Below, in pieces: positions 42,027 through 51,604 of a stretch of DNA of 64,000 nucleotides. The translations under genes and the position numbers were made by a program. Source of the DNA: JAJRXR01 sp041402005 (lineage in GTDB: Bacteria > Planctomycetota > Phycisphaerae > Phycisphaerales > UBA1924); the NCBI GenBank assembly GCA_041402005.1, contig JAWKTB010000001.1, forward strand, positions 1 to 64,000. Direction: 5' to 3'. The notes beneath the pieces were generated by a model that saw only the letters and a list, made by a program, of their open reading frames with translations, ran no database searches and was not told where the DNA came from. Within the stretch, counting starts at the first letter, position 1, and each line of letters opens with the position of its first letter.

Positions 42027-42197
42027 ATGGAATGGCTCGGCGGGCTGGGCATCGTGGCGTTCCTCTTCTTCCTGATCAAGGGTCTGCTCTGGCTCGTCAT
42101 CCCCACCCTCGGCGTCGTCGTCGCCAAGAGGCGCCTCGCCGCCCGTCAGCAGAACGCGGACGAGTCGCCAACCACCGCCGTCTCCCCCGAGGCCTGA
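42027..42197 (+). CDS. Small single-helix membrane protein, unknown
   Basis: This 56-residue protein consists of a hydrophobic first half (MEWLGGLGIVAFLFFLIKGL, then LLWLVIPTLGVVVA) that would form one long or two short membrane helices, followed by a basic patch (KRRLAAR) and a polar tail. ATG 42027 has GGGAG about 8 nt upstream. It is too short to assign to a family. The promoter carries a Fur-like operator, so iron-responsive expression is predicted. It could act as a small regulator or subunit of a membrane transporter. Its stop is 1 nt from that of the convergent SRPBCC gene. Confidence 0.65.
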   Translation: MEWLGGLGIVAFLFFLIKGLLWLVIPTLGVVVAKRRLAARQQNADESPTTAVSPEA

Positions 42198-42198
42198 G

Positions 42199-43017
42199 TC
42201 ACACCTCGACCGGGGTTGCCCTGTCACCCAGAAGTCGTCGGAGCGTGCGCGCCATCGAGGCGCCGAGTGTGTCACGTTGCGCCGCGTCGAGCCCGTAGGT
42301 CGATGCCCAGAGCGTGACGTCGATCGCCGGCTCCTCAGACCCGGCGCAAGGGGGCTCGATCAGCACGCGCAGGTACGCGTCGTTGAGCGAGGGCGCCACG
42401 AGACCCATGTCCTTGGGCGCGCTCGACACCGCGACCCGGACCGGCACACGCCCTATGCCGTCCAGCTCCAGCTCGAACGCGTCGCCGACCTTGATTGTGC
42501 GCATGTCGGTGTCGGGCGCGAGCGCGTGGTCGAGCATCGCGGCGTAGATCGCCTCCTTGTCCGGGCCGCACCGGGAGATCCGCCGAACGACGTGCCGGTC
42601 TTCGCCCGGGTGCTTTTCGATCGCGTGCTTGAGTCCGCCGAGTTCGAACTTCCAGCCGGTCGTCGTGGAGTCGAGCATGCCGTCCCACTCGGAGCCCTCG
42701 CCAAAGCCGCTCGTGACGATCGTCAGCGTGGTGGTTCCGCCCTTGCCCTCGATCGTGAACCGGTCCTGCATCTGGCCCCACTCGGTGACCAAGCGGTGGG
42801 GGGGCTCCCAGGAGACGATCTTCGCGGAGCCCTCCATGACGTTCTTGCCCCAGGAGAACCAGAGCTCTCCGCCGACGCCCGGCGTGACGCGGGCCTCGAC
42901 CGGGAACCAGCGCGACAGCCCCTCGCCGGTCGTAAGCATCTCCCAGACCTGCTCGGGCGTCGCGTCGAGCGAGATCGAGGAGGTCAGCGAACGGGTCCCC
43001 TTCTTCGTGTCGGTCAT
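42199..43017 (-). CDS. SRPBCC (AHSA1-type) domain protein
   Basis: This 272-residue cytoplasmic protein has an N-terminal SRPBCC ligand-binding domain (about 8-145) of the activator-of-Hsp90 type. Marks are SISLDATPEQVWEMLTTGEG, SRWFPVEARV and the terminal helix after WDGMLDSTTTGWKFEL. The C-terminal part (about 150-265) resembles a second, unnamed domain. The ATG at 43017 overlaps the ArsR gene's TGA by 4 nt, so both are made from one mRNA. ArsR-SRPBCC pairs are common; the SRPBCC member binds a hydrophobic ligand, and the ArsR member is the repressor. The ligand is unknown. AGGAGA lies 7 nt upstream of the ATG. Confidence 0.82.
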   Translation of the reverse strand: MTDTKKGTRSLTSSISLDATPEQVWEMLTTGEGLSRWFPVEARVTPGVGGELWFSWGKNVMEGSAKIVSWEPPHRLVTEWGQMQDRFTIEGKGGTTTLTIVTSGFGEGSEWDGMLDSTTTGWKFELGGLKHAIEKHPGEDRHVVRRISRCGPDKEAIYAAMLDHALAPDTDMRTIKVGDAFELELDGIGRVPVRVAVSSAPKDMGLVAPSLNDAYLRVLIEPPCAGSEEPAIDVTLWASTYGLDAAQRDTLGASMARTLRRLLGDRATPVEV

Positions 43018-43703
43018 CGGACTTCTCCTGTGGGCGCGGGCCCGTCCGCCGGATCGTCTTCCGGCTTGGTGATCGCCTGGTAGGCGCCGGCGACGACGCG
43101 GAATGTGCGCCCGTTCGGCGATCCCTCGTCGTGGTACTTGCTCACGAGCTGCGCGACGGTTCGCGCCAGCTCCTCGCCGAAGTCGCTCTGGTCCTTCGCG
43201 CTTGCGAAGCGGACCTCGGCGTCGATCGTCAGCGTCGAGATCCGCTTTTTGGCGCGCGCGGCGCGTCGGAGCAGCTCGCCCAGCTCGGCGATCGTCCGGG
43301 CGGCGACCGCGATCATGTACGCCGCGCTGCGCCGGTCCGGCTCTCGCGCGGGGTCGGGCGACAGGGCGCCGAGCATCGCGGGGTCCATCGCGTAGGTCGT
43401 CGCGCGGGCGCGGACGATGCGTTCGAGGCAGTTGCCCTTGCGCCGCTCCTCGACCAGCTCGACCAGGCCCAGCCGCTCCAGCTCGCGGACGTGGTAGTTG
43501 ACCTTCTGGCGGGGCAGGCCCAGGCGTCCCGCGACGCCGGCCGCTGAATCCCCTGGCCTCTCGCCCGAGCCCAGCGTCTCGAGCACGCGTCGGCGGTCGG
43601 GGTTGAGCAACGCCGCGGCGGCATCCGTGTCGGAGAGCAGCGTCAACGCCGGGACTTCCCCCGGGTCCCTTGCCTGGATCGTGGCTGAGCTGGCGCCTGC
43701 CAT
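43014..43703 (-). CDS. ArsR-type HTH transcriptional regulator
   Basis: This 229-residue regulator has an ArsR-like winged helix (about 20-95). The segment DRRRVLETLGSGERPGDSAAG, the recognition helix LPRQKVNYHVRELERLGLVE and the wing VEERRKGNCLERI match this fold. The C-terminal domain (about 100-229) is helical, with no metal-binding Cys motif, so it is not a classic arsenic sensor. It probably represses its own operon with the SRPBCC gene; a perfect palindrome (43,721-43,736) lies just upstream. The ATG at 43703 starts 6 nt after a predicted -10 box and has no SD, which suggests a leaderless mRNA. An upstream in-frame extension is not credible. Confidence 0.85.
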   Translation of the reverse strand: MAGASSATIQARDPGEVPALTLLSDTDAAAALLNPDRRRVLETLGSGERPGDSAAGVAGRLGLPRQKVNYHVRELERLGLVELVEERRKGNCLERIVRARATTYAMDPAMLGALSPDPAREPDRRSAAYMIAVAARTIAELGELLRRAARAKKRISTLTIDAEVRFASAKDQSDFGEELARTVAQLVSKYHDEGSPNGRTFRVVAGAYQAITKPEDDPADGPAPTGEVR

Positions 43704-43709
43704 GTCCTG

Positions 43710-43738
43710 ATCTTGCCACCGACAAATACATTTGTCAA
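43710..43738 (-). promoter_or_regulatory. arsR-SRPBCC promoter with palindromic operator
   Basis: On the minus strand TTGACA (43,738-43,733) and CAAGAT (43,715-43,710) are 17 nt apart, ending 6 nt before ATG 43703. The perfect palindrome GACAAAT-AC-ATTTGTC (43,721-43,736) overlaps the -35 box and spacer, an ideal site for repression. It is AT-rich in an otherwise GC-rich region. An acs promoter points the other way only about 35 nt further on, so the operator could affect both. Confidence 0.7.
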
Positions 43739-43772
43739 GAAGAAAATCGAAATCGGAAAGATGCGGCCCCCC

Positions 43773-43800
43773 TTGGACAACCGGACCCACCCAGTACGAT
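43773..43800 (+). promoter_or_regulatory. Predicted acs promoter
   Basis: TTGGAC (43,773-43,778) and TACGAT (43,795-43,800) are 16 nt apart, with the acs ATG 37 nt beyond the -10 box. The leader contains GAGGAG before the ATG, unlike the leaderless genes nearby. Confidence 0.5.
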
Positions 43801-43837
43801 GGCCCGCCCGACCCGCGGGCCGACATGAGGAGCCGAC

Positions 43838-45865
<2,028 letters not shown>

Positions 45866-45954
45866 CCGATCGGGTCGGGCGGCGCGTCGCGGGTCGTCGG
45901 GCGTGGTACGCTCTGGCCCGGCGTCCGAGGGGCGCCCGACGAGAAAGCCAGTCG

Positions 45955-47022
45955 ATGCGCATGGACGCCGTCATCCGGATGCTGCTCGTGAGCGCGGCGC
46001 TGTGCGCCCCGGCGCTCGCTGAGCCTTCGCCCCAGGCGGACCCCCAGCCGAACGACGAGCAGACGCCCACGCCCGAGGAGCTGGCGGACAGCACCTGGCG
46101 CGTCCGTCATGTCCAGGCGATGTGGGACAACGACGGGGTGATCAAGCCCTTCAATGAGTCTGATCGTCACTACACGAACGGCGCCCGGATCGACCTGGCG
46201 CTCGACCCCTCGGCCCGATTCGAGGACGGGGTGCGCAAGTTCGCGGACAACATCCTGCCGATGGACAACGCGAAGGTGGCGGCGGGGATCGTCGTCGCCC
46301 AGCACATCTACACGTCGTACGACATCTCGATCAAGAACCCGCCCCCGGGCTCGCGCCCGTACGCGGGGTACCTGTACGCGGGCTTCTACGTGCAGCGGGC
46401 CAACGAGCGCGTGCATGACCACGTCGAGCTCGACCTTGGCGTGGTGGGGGAGGCGTCGGGCGCCGAGGGGGTGCAGAAGTTCATCCACTCGGTCTTCCCG
46501 GCCCAGGTCGAGCCGGTGGGGTGGGGGACGCAACTGGAGAACGAGTTCGCGGTCAACCTGCGGCTGCAACGTTCGTGGCGATTCCAGAAGGCGAAGATCG
46601 GCGTCATGGAGCTGGACGCGATCCCGCGGGTCTCGGTCGATCTGGGCAACGTGTTCGTCCGGGCCAGCGCCGACGCGACGGTCCGGTTCGGGTACAACCT
46701 GCCCGACGAGTTCGGCCCGCCCCGGATCCTCGACACCAACGACGCGACGGCCCAGTGGCTGGGCGACTGGGGGATCTACGCCTTCGCCCGCGCGGGCGGG
46801 CGGGCGGTCGCGCACAACATCTTCCTCGACGGCAACACCTTCGAGAACTCGCGCTCGGTCGACAAGCGCTGGCTCGTCGGCGAGCTGAGCTTCGGCCTCG
46901 TCGCGCGGTACAAGCTCTTCGAGGCCGGGTACGCGATTACCTGGCTGACCGAGGAGTTCGAGACCCAGGGCAACGGCGACGCGTACGCCACCGCGTTCGT
47001 CCGACTGTCGGTCCGCTTCTAA
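45955..47022 (+). CDS. LpxR-like (DUF2219) outer-membrane lipid A deacylase
   Basis: This 355-residue protein has a signal peptide ending at ALAEP (about residue 21). Its mature part resembles LpxR-family beta barrels, which remove 3'-acyloxyacyl chains from lipid A. The family-specific segments are DRHYTNGARIDLAL near the N-terminus and PGSRPYAGYLYAGFY. It ends with Phe (RLSVRF), as outer-membrane barrels do. ATG 45955 was preferred; the longer frame is Arg-rich. It converges on the DUF6065 gene with a 9-nt gap. Whether the host makes typical lipid A cannot be judged from this window; the substrate may be another outer-membrane lipid. Confidence 0.75.
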   Translation: MRMDAVIRMLLVSAALCAPALAEPSPQADPQPNDEQTPTPEELADSTWRVRHVQAMWDNDGVIKPFNESDRHYTNGARIDLALDPSARFEDGVRKFADNILPMDNAKVAAGIVVAQHIYTSYDISIKNPPPGSRPYAGYLYAGFYVQRANERVHDHVELDLGVVGEASGAEGVQKFIHSVFPAQVEPVGWGTQLENEFAVNLRLQRSWRFQKAKIGVMELDAIPRVSVDLGNVFVRASADATVRFGYNLPDEFGPPRILDTNDATAQWLGDWGIYAFARAGGRAVAHNIFLDGNTFENSRSVDKRWLVGELSFGLVARYKLFEAGYAITWLTEEFETQGNGDAYATAFVRLSVRF

Positions 47023-47031
47023 GGGCGTCGG

Positions 47032-47799
47032 CTAGCCCCGGCGCTTGTCGGCAAACGGGGTGATCTTGAAGTTGGTGCGGTGTCCCTGGCGGAGCAGGCC
47101 GTCGGACTGCTCGCCCCGCATGTACTTCTTCTCCCAGTCCTGCGAGCCGGTCTGGACGTTGTGGCGGATGACCTCGGCCCGGGACTTGACCGCCTCGGTG
47201 TGGGCCTGGTGAAGGGCGGGGTCGGTGCGGATGTCGAGGATCTGGGGCTCGACCGACTCGAGCAGGTCGAGTGGGTAGGGCGTGAGGATGCAGATGGGGT
47301 CGCCCTTGCGGAACCAGATGGGCGCGCCGCGCCGCATGATCTTCCAGTTCATGGTGAAGGTCATGTGCGACCAGTCGGTCTCGACGATGCCTTCGAGGGC
47401 CTGGAGGTTGTCCATGGGCCAGTTGGGGGGGCCGTGGACCCAGATGCCGTACCCCTCGGTGGTGCGGAAGAGCCAGGGGAGGGTGAAGGTGATGATGCCG
47501 CCGCCGAAGTGGGAGCGGATAGTGCGTGACATTCTCTCCGGGTCGGCGTCCTCGAAGGTGATGGTGGTGGCCTCCGTGCCCATCTTGCCGTTCCACTTGG
47601 CGCTGAAAGTGCAGGGGCATCGGACGAGCCAGCCGCCCTGGTTGGCCATGTTGAGGGGGAGGCACCGGTAGGGGGTCTTGCCGGGGAACTCGTCCATCCA
47701 CTGGCGCTTGGGCCCGGCGGGCTCGAGCTCGTAGCCCGGGTTGGGGCCGACCTGGTAGGCGCGGAGCGTGATCTTGGCGTGCGTCGCGGGCTCGGGCAT
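47032..47799 (-). CDS. DUF6065-like protein
   Basis: This 255-residue cytoplasmic protein is rich in Trp and Pro. It has the pattern YRCLPLNMANQGGWLVRCP, FGGGIITFTLPWLFRTTEGY, IWVHGPPNWPMDNLQALEGI and ETDWSHMTFTMNWKI, which agrees with my memory of DUF6065. Members are often near oxygenase- or natural-product-like genes, but no function is established to my knowledge. GGAGG stands 7 nt before ATG 47799, and a -10 box (TATCAT, 47,822-47,817) lies just upstream. It diverges from purE. Name confidence is moderate; the reading frame is certain. Confidence 0.72.
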   Translation of the reverse strand: MPEPATHAKITLRAYQVGPNPGYELEPAGPKRQWMDEFPGKTPYRCLPLNMANQGGWLVRCPCTFSAKWNGKMGTEATTITFEDADPERMSRTIRSHFGGGIITFTLPWLFRTTEGYGIWVHGPPNWPMDNLQALEGIVETDWSHMTFTMNWKIMRRGAPIWFRKGDPICILTPYPLDLLESVEPQILDIRTDPALHQAHTEAVKSRAEVIRHNVQTGSQDWEKKYMRGEQSDGLLRQGHRTNFKITPFADKRRG

Positions 47800-47863
47800 C
47801 GTGTCGCCTCCGGGCGATGATATCGGCGGCGAATGGGCGCGAGTCGGTCACGCCGCGCGGGGC

Positions 47864-47869
47864 TACGCT
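47864..47869 (+). promoter_or_regulatory. -10 box for purE, leaderless
   Basis: TACGCT ends 8 nt before the purE ATG at 47878, and there is no SD before that ATG. I see no convincing -35 hexamer. Confidence 0.35.
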
Positions 47870-47877
47870 TGGCCACT

Positions 47878-48369
47878 ATGGCACAGGTTGGCATCATCAT
47901 GGGCTCTCGCTCCGACTGGGAGACGATGGAGAACGCCGCGAGCACGCTCGACGAGCTGGGCATCGCCCACGAGGTCCGGGTGCTCAGCGCCCATCGGACG
48001 CCCGAGGCGGCGGACGAGTACGGCACGTCGGCCCGCGAGCGCGGGCTCAAGGTCATCATCGCCGGCGCGGGCGGGGCGGCACACCTGGCGGGCGTGATGG
48101 CGGCCAAGACGTCGCTGCCCGTGCTGGGCGTGCCGATGAAAACCAGCTCCCTGGGCGGGATGGACTCGCTGCTCTCGACGGTGCAGATGCCGGCGGGGAT
48201 CCCGGTGGGGACGCTGGCGATCGGGAAGGCGGGGGCGGTCAACGCGGCGTTGCTCGCGGGGGCGATCATCGCGCTGTCCGACGAGAAGGCCCGGGCCTCG
48301 CTCGAGCGCTTCCGGGCGGAGCAGACGCGGAAGATCCTGGCGGCGTCCGACCCCCGCGAGCCGGGGTGA
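47878..48369 (+). CDS. purE: N5-carboxyaminoimidazole ribonucleotide mutase
   Basis: This 163-residue cytoplasmic enzyme converts N5-CAIR to CAIR in purine synthesis. It has the class I signatures: IIMGSRSDWETM for phosphate binding, SAHRTPEAADEYG with the catalytic His, and AGAGGAAHLAGVMAA. Class I enzymes work with PurK, but no purK is adjacent. The start ATG 47878 lacks an SD and lies just after a -10 box, so the mRNA may be leaderless. A longer in-frame reading would start inside that promoter. It converges on the glycosyltransferase gene with 4 nt between the stops. Confidence 0.93.
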   Translation: MAQVGIIMGSRSDWETMENAASTLDELGIAHEVRVLSAHRTPEAADEYGTSARERGLKVIIAGAGGAAHLAGVMAAKTSLPVLGVPMKTSSLGGMDSLLSTVQMPAGIPVGTLAIGKAGAVNAALLAGAIIALSDEKARASLERFRAEQTRKILAASDPREPG

Positions 48370-48373
48370 CGCT

Positions 48374-49120
48374 TCAGAGCAGGTTGTAGGTGATGATGCA
48401 GCGCAGCGCGCTCAGGGCGTCGCGCCACCCGATCTTCTTGCCCTCCTCGTACGTCCGACCGGCATACGAGACGGGGACCTCGTAGATGCGCACGCGACGT
48501 GGCGCTCCGCCCTCGACCGGGAGTCGCAGGCGGGCGAGGCGGGCGACGATCTCGGGCTCGATGCCGAAGCGGTCTTCGTTGAGGACGAGCCGCGAGAGCA
48601 CGTCCCTCGTGAACGCCTTCGTGCCACACTCGATGTCGGTCAGGTTCAGATTCGAGAAGGTGTTGCTGGCGAGCGTGATGAGCTTGTTGCCAACGGCGTG
48701 CCAGTAGTAGAGCACGCGGTGGGTCTGGCCCAAAAACCTCGTTCCGATGACGGCGTCGGCCCGCCCGTCCAGAATCGGGGCCAGGGCGATCGCGTGGTCC
48801 GCCGGGTCGTACTCGAGGTCCGCGTCCTGGACGATCACGACGTCGCAGGCGTCTTCCAGCGCCATCGCGAAGCCCCGGCGGAGGGCGGCGCCCTTGCCCT
48901 GGTTGCGCTCCGCGAGGCTTGTGCGTACGCCCGGGCGCTGGGCGAGGGACTCGACGACCTCGCGCGTGCCGTCGGTCGAGCCGTCGTCGATGAGGTAGAT
49001 CACGCGCTCGCACGCGCCGCCATCGGGGGTCTTCGGTGGCGGCGTCGCCTCGAGGCGATCGAGGGAGCGCGCGAGCAGCTCGCGCTCGTTGTAGACCGGG
49101 ATGACCACGCCGAGGCGCAC
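48374..49120 (-). CDS. Family 2 glycosyltransferase (DPM1/ALG5-like)
   Basis: This 248-residue protein has the GT-A fold of dolichol-phosphate glycosyltransferases. Seen are VVIPVYNERELLARSL, IDDGSTDGT (first Asp motif), the catalytic DXD-type pattern VIVQDADLEYDP, and the acceptor-side GTKAFTRDVL and YAGRTYEEGKKIGW. No membrane helices follow, so it is a soluble or peripheral type that uses a sugar nucleotide and a polyprenyl phosphate. The GTG at 49120 is 8 nt after a -10-like TATCCT (49,134-49,129), with no SD. Acceptor and sugar are unknown. It might supply a cell-wall or glycoprotein pathway. Confidence 0.87.
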   Translation of the reverse strand: MRLGVVIPVYNERELLARSLDRLEATPPPKTPDGGACERVIYLIDDGSTDGTREVVESLAQRPGVRTSLAERNQGKGAALRRGFAMALEDACDVVIVQDADLEYDPADHAIALAPILDGRADAVIGTRFLGQTHRVLYYWHAVGNKLITLASNTFSNLNLTDIECGTKAFTRDVLSRLVLNEDRFGIEPEIVARLARLRLPVEGGAPRRVRIYEVPVSYAGRTYEEGKKIGWRDALSALRCIITYNLL

Positions 49121-49184
49121 GACTCTGGAGGATAGTGCGGCGGGGGCGCTGCAGTTAGGCGGGACGCCTGTCCTACCGGCGGGC

Positions 49185-50276
49185 TCACTCGCCGAGCAGG
49201 ATGCGCCGCTGGGGGGAGGAGAGGGCCAGGCGGGCGACGCTCGGGGGGGACTTCCACTCGCCCCGCGTGGGCGGCGAGTCGCCAGCGAGCGTGCCGATCC
49301 AGACGCGGAATCGCACGATGCGGTGGGTAGTCTGGTGGGTGAACTCGGCGAGGCGCTGGGCGCGATCGAGGGCGAGAGCGCGCCGGAGCTCGGCGGGTCT
49401 GCAATGGCGGTCGTCGCGCTCGAGCGTGGGCGCCTGCCAGAGGCCGGCCCAGAGGCCGCCCGCGCCCCGGCGCTCGACGAGCAGGCGCCCGCGGGCGTCC
49501 TCGACGCGGAGCGCGTCGCAGAACAGCTCGCGGCGCTTGGCCTGCTTCTTGGGAGGCGGGATCTCCTCCTGGCGTCCCTCGGCCCGCGCCCGGCAGCTCG
49601 CCCGGAGCGGGCAGGCGGCGCACGCGGGCGATCGGGGTGTGCAGACGGTCGCGCCCAGCTCCATCAGGGCCTCGTTGAAGACGGCGGGCGACTCGGCGCG
49701 CTCGACGAGGTCGGCGCTGCGAGACCAGACCCAGCTCACGGTCTTCGGGTCGTCCGGGGACGTGTCGCGCCCGTCGATTCGGAGGAGGACGCGGGCGACG
49801 TTGCCATCGACGATCGGCGCGCGCACGCCGAAGGCGAGCGAGGCGATGGCGCCGGCGGTGTAGCGTCCGACGCCCGGGAGGCGGCGGAGCTGGTCGGGGT
49901 CGGTCGGCATCCGGGCGTCGTGTTCGTCGACGACGGCCCGGGCCGCGGCGTGGAGCAGGCGGGCGCGCCGGTAGTACCCGAGCCCCGACCACTCGGCGAG
50001 CACGTCCTCTTCGTCGGCGCGGGCGAGGGATCGCACATTGGGGAAGCGGTCCATGAACGAGACGAAACGCTCGCTGACCCGCGACACCTGGGTCTGCTGG
50101 AGCATCAGCTCCGAGACCATGACGGCGTAGGGATCGCGGGGGGCGCCCGGGTCGGCGGGGCGCCAGGGCAGATCGCGTCGATTCAGGAGGAACCAGGATT
50201 CGAGGCGCCTGGCGAGGGAGGCGTCTCGGCGACGACTCGCGGCGGGGGAGGTCGAGGGAGCGGCGGGGGGTGGCAC
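49185..50276 (-). CDS. mutY: A/G-specific adenine DNA glycosylase
   Basis: This 363-residue repair enzyme removes adenine opposite 8-oxoguanine. The HhH-GPD domain (about 45-230) has the motif LMLQQTQVSRV, the helix-hairpin-helix LRRLPGVGRYTAGAIAS and the catalytic Asp in VDGNVARVL. A [4Fe-4S] cluster is bound by the Cys set in CTPRSPACAACPLRASC (about 215-231). The C-terminal NUDIX-like domain (about 250-355) recognises 8-oxoG. The start GTG 50276 lies 4 nt after the stop of the Nfu-type gene, so they form an operon, which makes sense since MutY needs an Fe-S cluster. The N-terminus is Pro/Ala-rich and may start later. Confidence 0.93.
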   Translation of the reverse strand: MPPPAAPSTSPAASRRRDASLARRLESWFLLNRRDLPWRPADPGAPRDPYAVMVSELMLQQTQVSRVSERFVSFMDRFPNVRSLARADEEDVLAEWSGLGYYRRARLLHAAARAVVDEHDARMPTDPDQLRRLPGVGRYTAGAIASLAFGVRAPIVDGNVARVLLRIDGRDTSPDDPKTVSWVWSRSADLVERAESPAVFNEALMELGATVCTPRSPACAACPLRASCRARAEGRQEEIPPPKKQAKRRELFCDALRVEDARGRLLVERRGAGGLWAGLWQAPTLERDDRHCRPAELRRALALDRAQRLAEFTHQTTHRIVRFRVWIGTLAGDSPPTRGEWKSPPSVARLALSSPQRRILLGE

Positions 50277-50280
50277 GGGG

Positions 50281-50547
50281 TCAGTCCGCGGCGGCCAGCG
50301 CCCGCTCGACGCCGACGCGGATCGCGCGCCACGGGGCCTCGGGTCGCTTGCCGACGGTGATGAAGGCGGCGTGGATCAGGACGTTGGTGACGCCGTCGAC
50401 GTCGAAGAGGGCCTTTGCGAGTGAATCCTCGGCGGCCTGGGCGGGGTTGAAGTAGGATCGGGGTGTGGACGCCGGGCTCGGCTCGACCATGAGCTTGAGC
50501 GCGTTTGGGTTCGGCGTGGGCTCGAAGCTCGTGATTCTGTAGGGCAT
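50281..50547 (-). CDS. Nfu N-terminal-domain protein
   Basis: This 88-residue protein consists only of an Nfu-N domain. It begins with MPYRITSFEPTPNPNALKLM, the family's most conserved segment, and includes the DVDGVTNVLIHAAFITVGK core. The Cys-X2-Cys Fe-S scaffold domain of full Nfu proteins is absent, so it may assist cluster delivery rather than carry one. GGAGG stands 4-5 nt before ATG 50547. It precedes mutY by 4 nt in one operon and diverges from dacA. Such stand-alone Nfu-N proteins are common in planctomycetes and actinobacteria. Confidence 0.85.
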   Translation of the reverse strand: MPYRITSFEPTPNPNALKLMVEPSPASTPRSYFNPAQAAEDSLAKALFDVDGVTNVLIHAAFITVGKRPEAPWRAIRVGVERALAAAD

Positions 50548-50638
50548 CGGGCCTCCGGAAATGAGCAGGGCCGGGCGGCGTCCTTGACGATAGCAGTGAC
50601 GCCCGCGCAAGACGTGCGGGAGGGACGACCGACCGGCG

Positions 50639-51604
50639 ATGCCCCTGACCAAGCTCCAAGACCTGCTCGACCGCGTCAGCTCGTACTCGCCCGTCGAGGT
50701 CGCGTTCGAGTTGGCGATCATCGCGATCGTGATCTGGGCGGTGGTCCGGTTCGTGCAGGGGACGCGGGCCGCGGGCGCCCTCAAGGGGCTGCTGCTGATC
50801 TTCATCGTGGCGACGGTGATCGTCCGCGTCTTCGGCGGGGGGGACTCGTTCGCGCGGGTGTCGTACCTCTACGAGCTGTTCGTCGCCCTGGCGGCGGTGG
50901 CGCTGATCGTGATCTTCCAGCCCGAGCTGCGCCGGGCGCTGATCCGTCTGGGCGAGACGCCCCTGCTGCGGGCGAACTCGACCGAGAGCGTGCAGGTCGT
51001 GGACGCGATCGCGTCGTCGTGCTCGTACCTGGCCAAGCAGCGGTTCGGGGCGATCATCGTCATCGAGCGCCAGTTCGGGCTGCGGGGGCTGACCGAGGGC
51101 GGGACGACGCTCAACGCGGACCTGACCGAGCGACTCATGAGCACGATCTTCTACCCGGGCTCGGCGCTGCACGACCTGGCGGTGGTGGTGCGGGGCAAGA
51201 AGATCTTCGCGGCGGGCGTGCAACTCCCGCTCGCCGACCCGAGCGAGATGCCGGACCCGAACCTGGGCTCGAGGCACCGGGCGGCGGTGGGGATCACGAA
51301 GGAGTCGGACGCGCTTGTCGTCGTGGTCAGCGAGGAGACGGGCTCGATCCGGATGGCGGATCGTGGGCGTCTGAGCATCCCGATCGACCCCGCGGACCTG
51401 GCGGGCGTGCTGCTCAAGCGGCTGGGCAAGCCCGCCAACAACAAGCCGGGGTCCGACGCCTCGCCCGAGGACGAGGGGGAGGAGATCGACGGCGGGGGCG
51501 GGATGAGCGCGGCGGGGCTCGATGAGGACGAGATCGTCACGCCCGAGCGGATGGAGAAGCCCAAGGAGGGCGATGGCGGGGAGCGCCGGGAGGGGGCGGC
51601 GTGA
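50639..51604 (+). CDS. dacA: Diadenylate cyclase
   Basis: This 321-residue CdaA-type enzyme makes cyclic di-AMP from two ATP. Three membrane helices (about 20-40, 48-66, 78-95) are followed by the DAC domain (about 100-260). Of the two signature motifs, the RHR motif is intact (SRHRAAVG, residues 212-214). The usual DGA motif reads DLA at 179-181 (ALHDLAVVV). The Asp is kept, but the Gly is a Leu. The C-terminal 60 residues are acidic and low-complexity. ATG 50639 has GGGAGG some 14 nt upstream. The gene overlaps cdaR by 4 nt (GTGA), the typical CdaA-CdaR pairing. Activity with the altered motif should not be assumed. Confidence 0.88.
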   Translation: MPLTKLQDLLDRVSSYSPVEVAFELAIIAIVIWAVVRFVQGTRAAGALKGLLLIFIVATVIVRVFGGGDSFARVSYLYELFVALAAVALIVIFQPELRRALIRLGETPLLRANSTESVQVVDAIASSCSYLAKQRFGAIIVIERQFGLRGLTEGGTTLNADLTERLMSTIFYPGSALHDLAVVVRGKKIFAAGVQLPLADPSEMPDPNLGSRHRAAVGITKESDALVVVVSEETGSIRMADRGRLSIPIDPADLAGVLLKRLGKPANNKPGSDASPEDEGEEIDGGGGMSAAGLDEDEIVTPERMEKPKEGDGGERREGAA

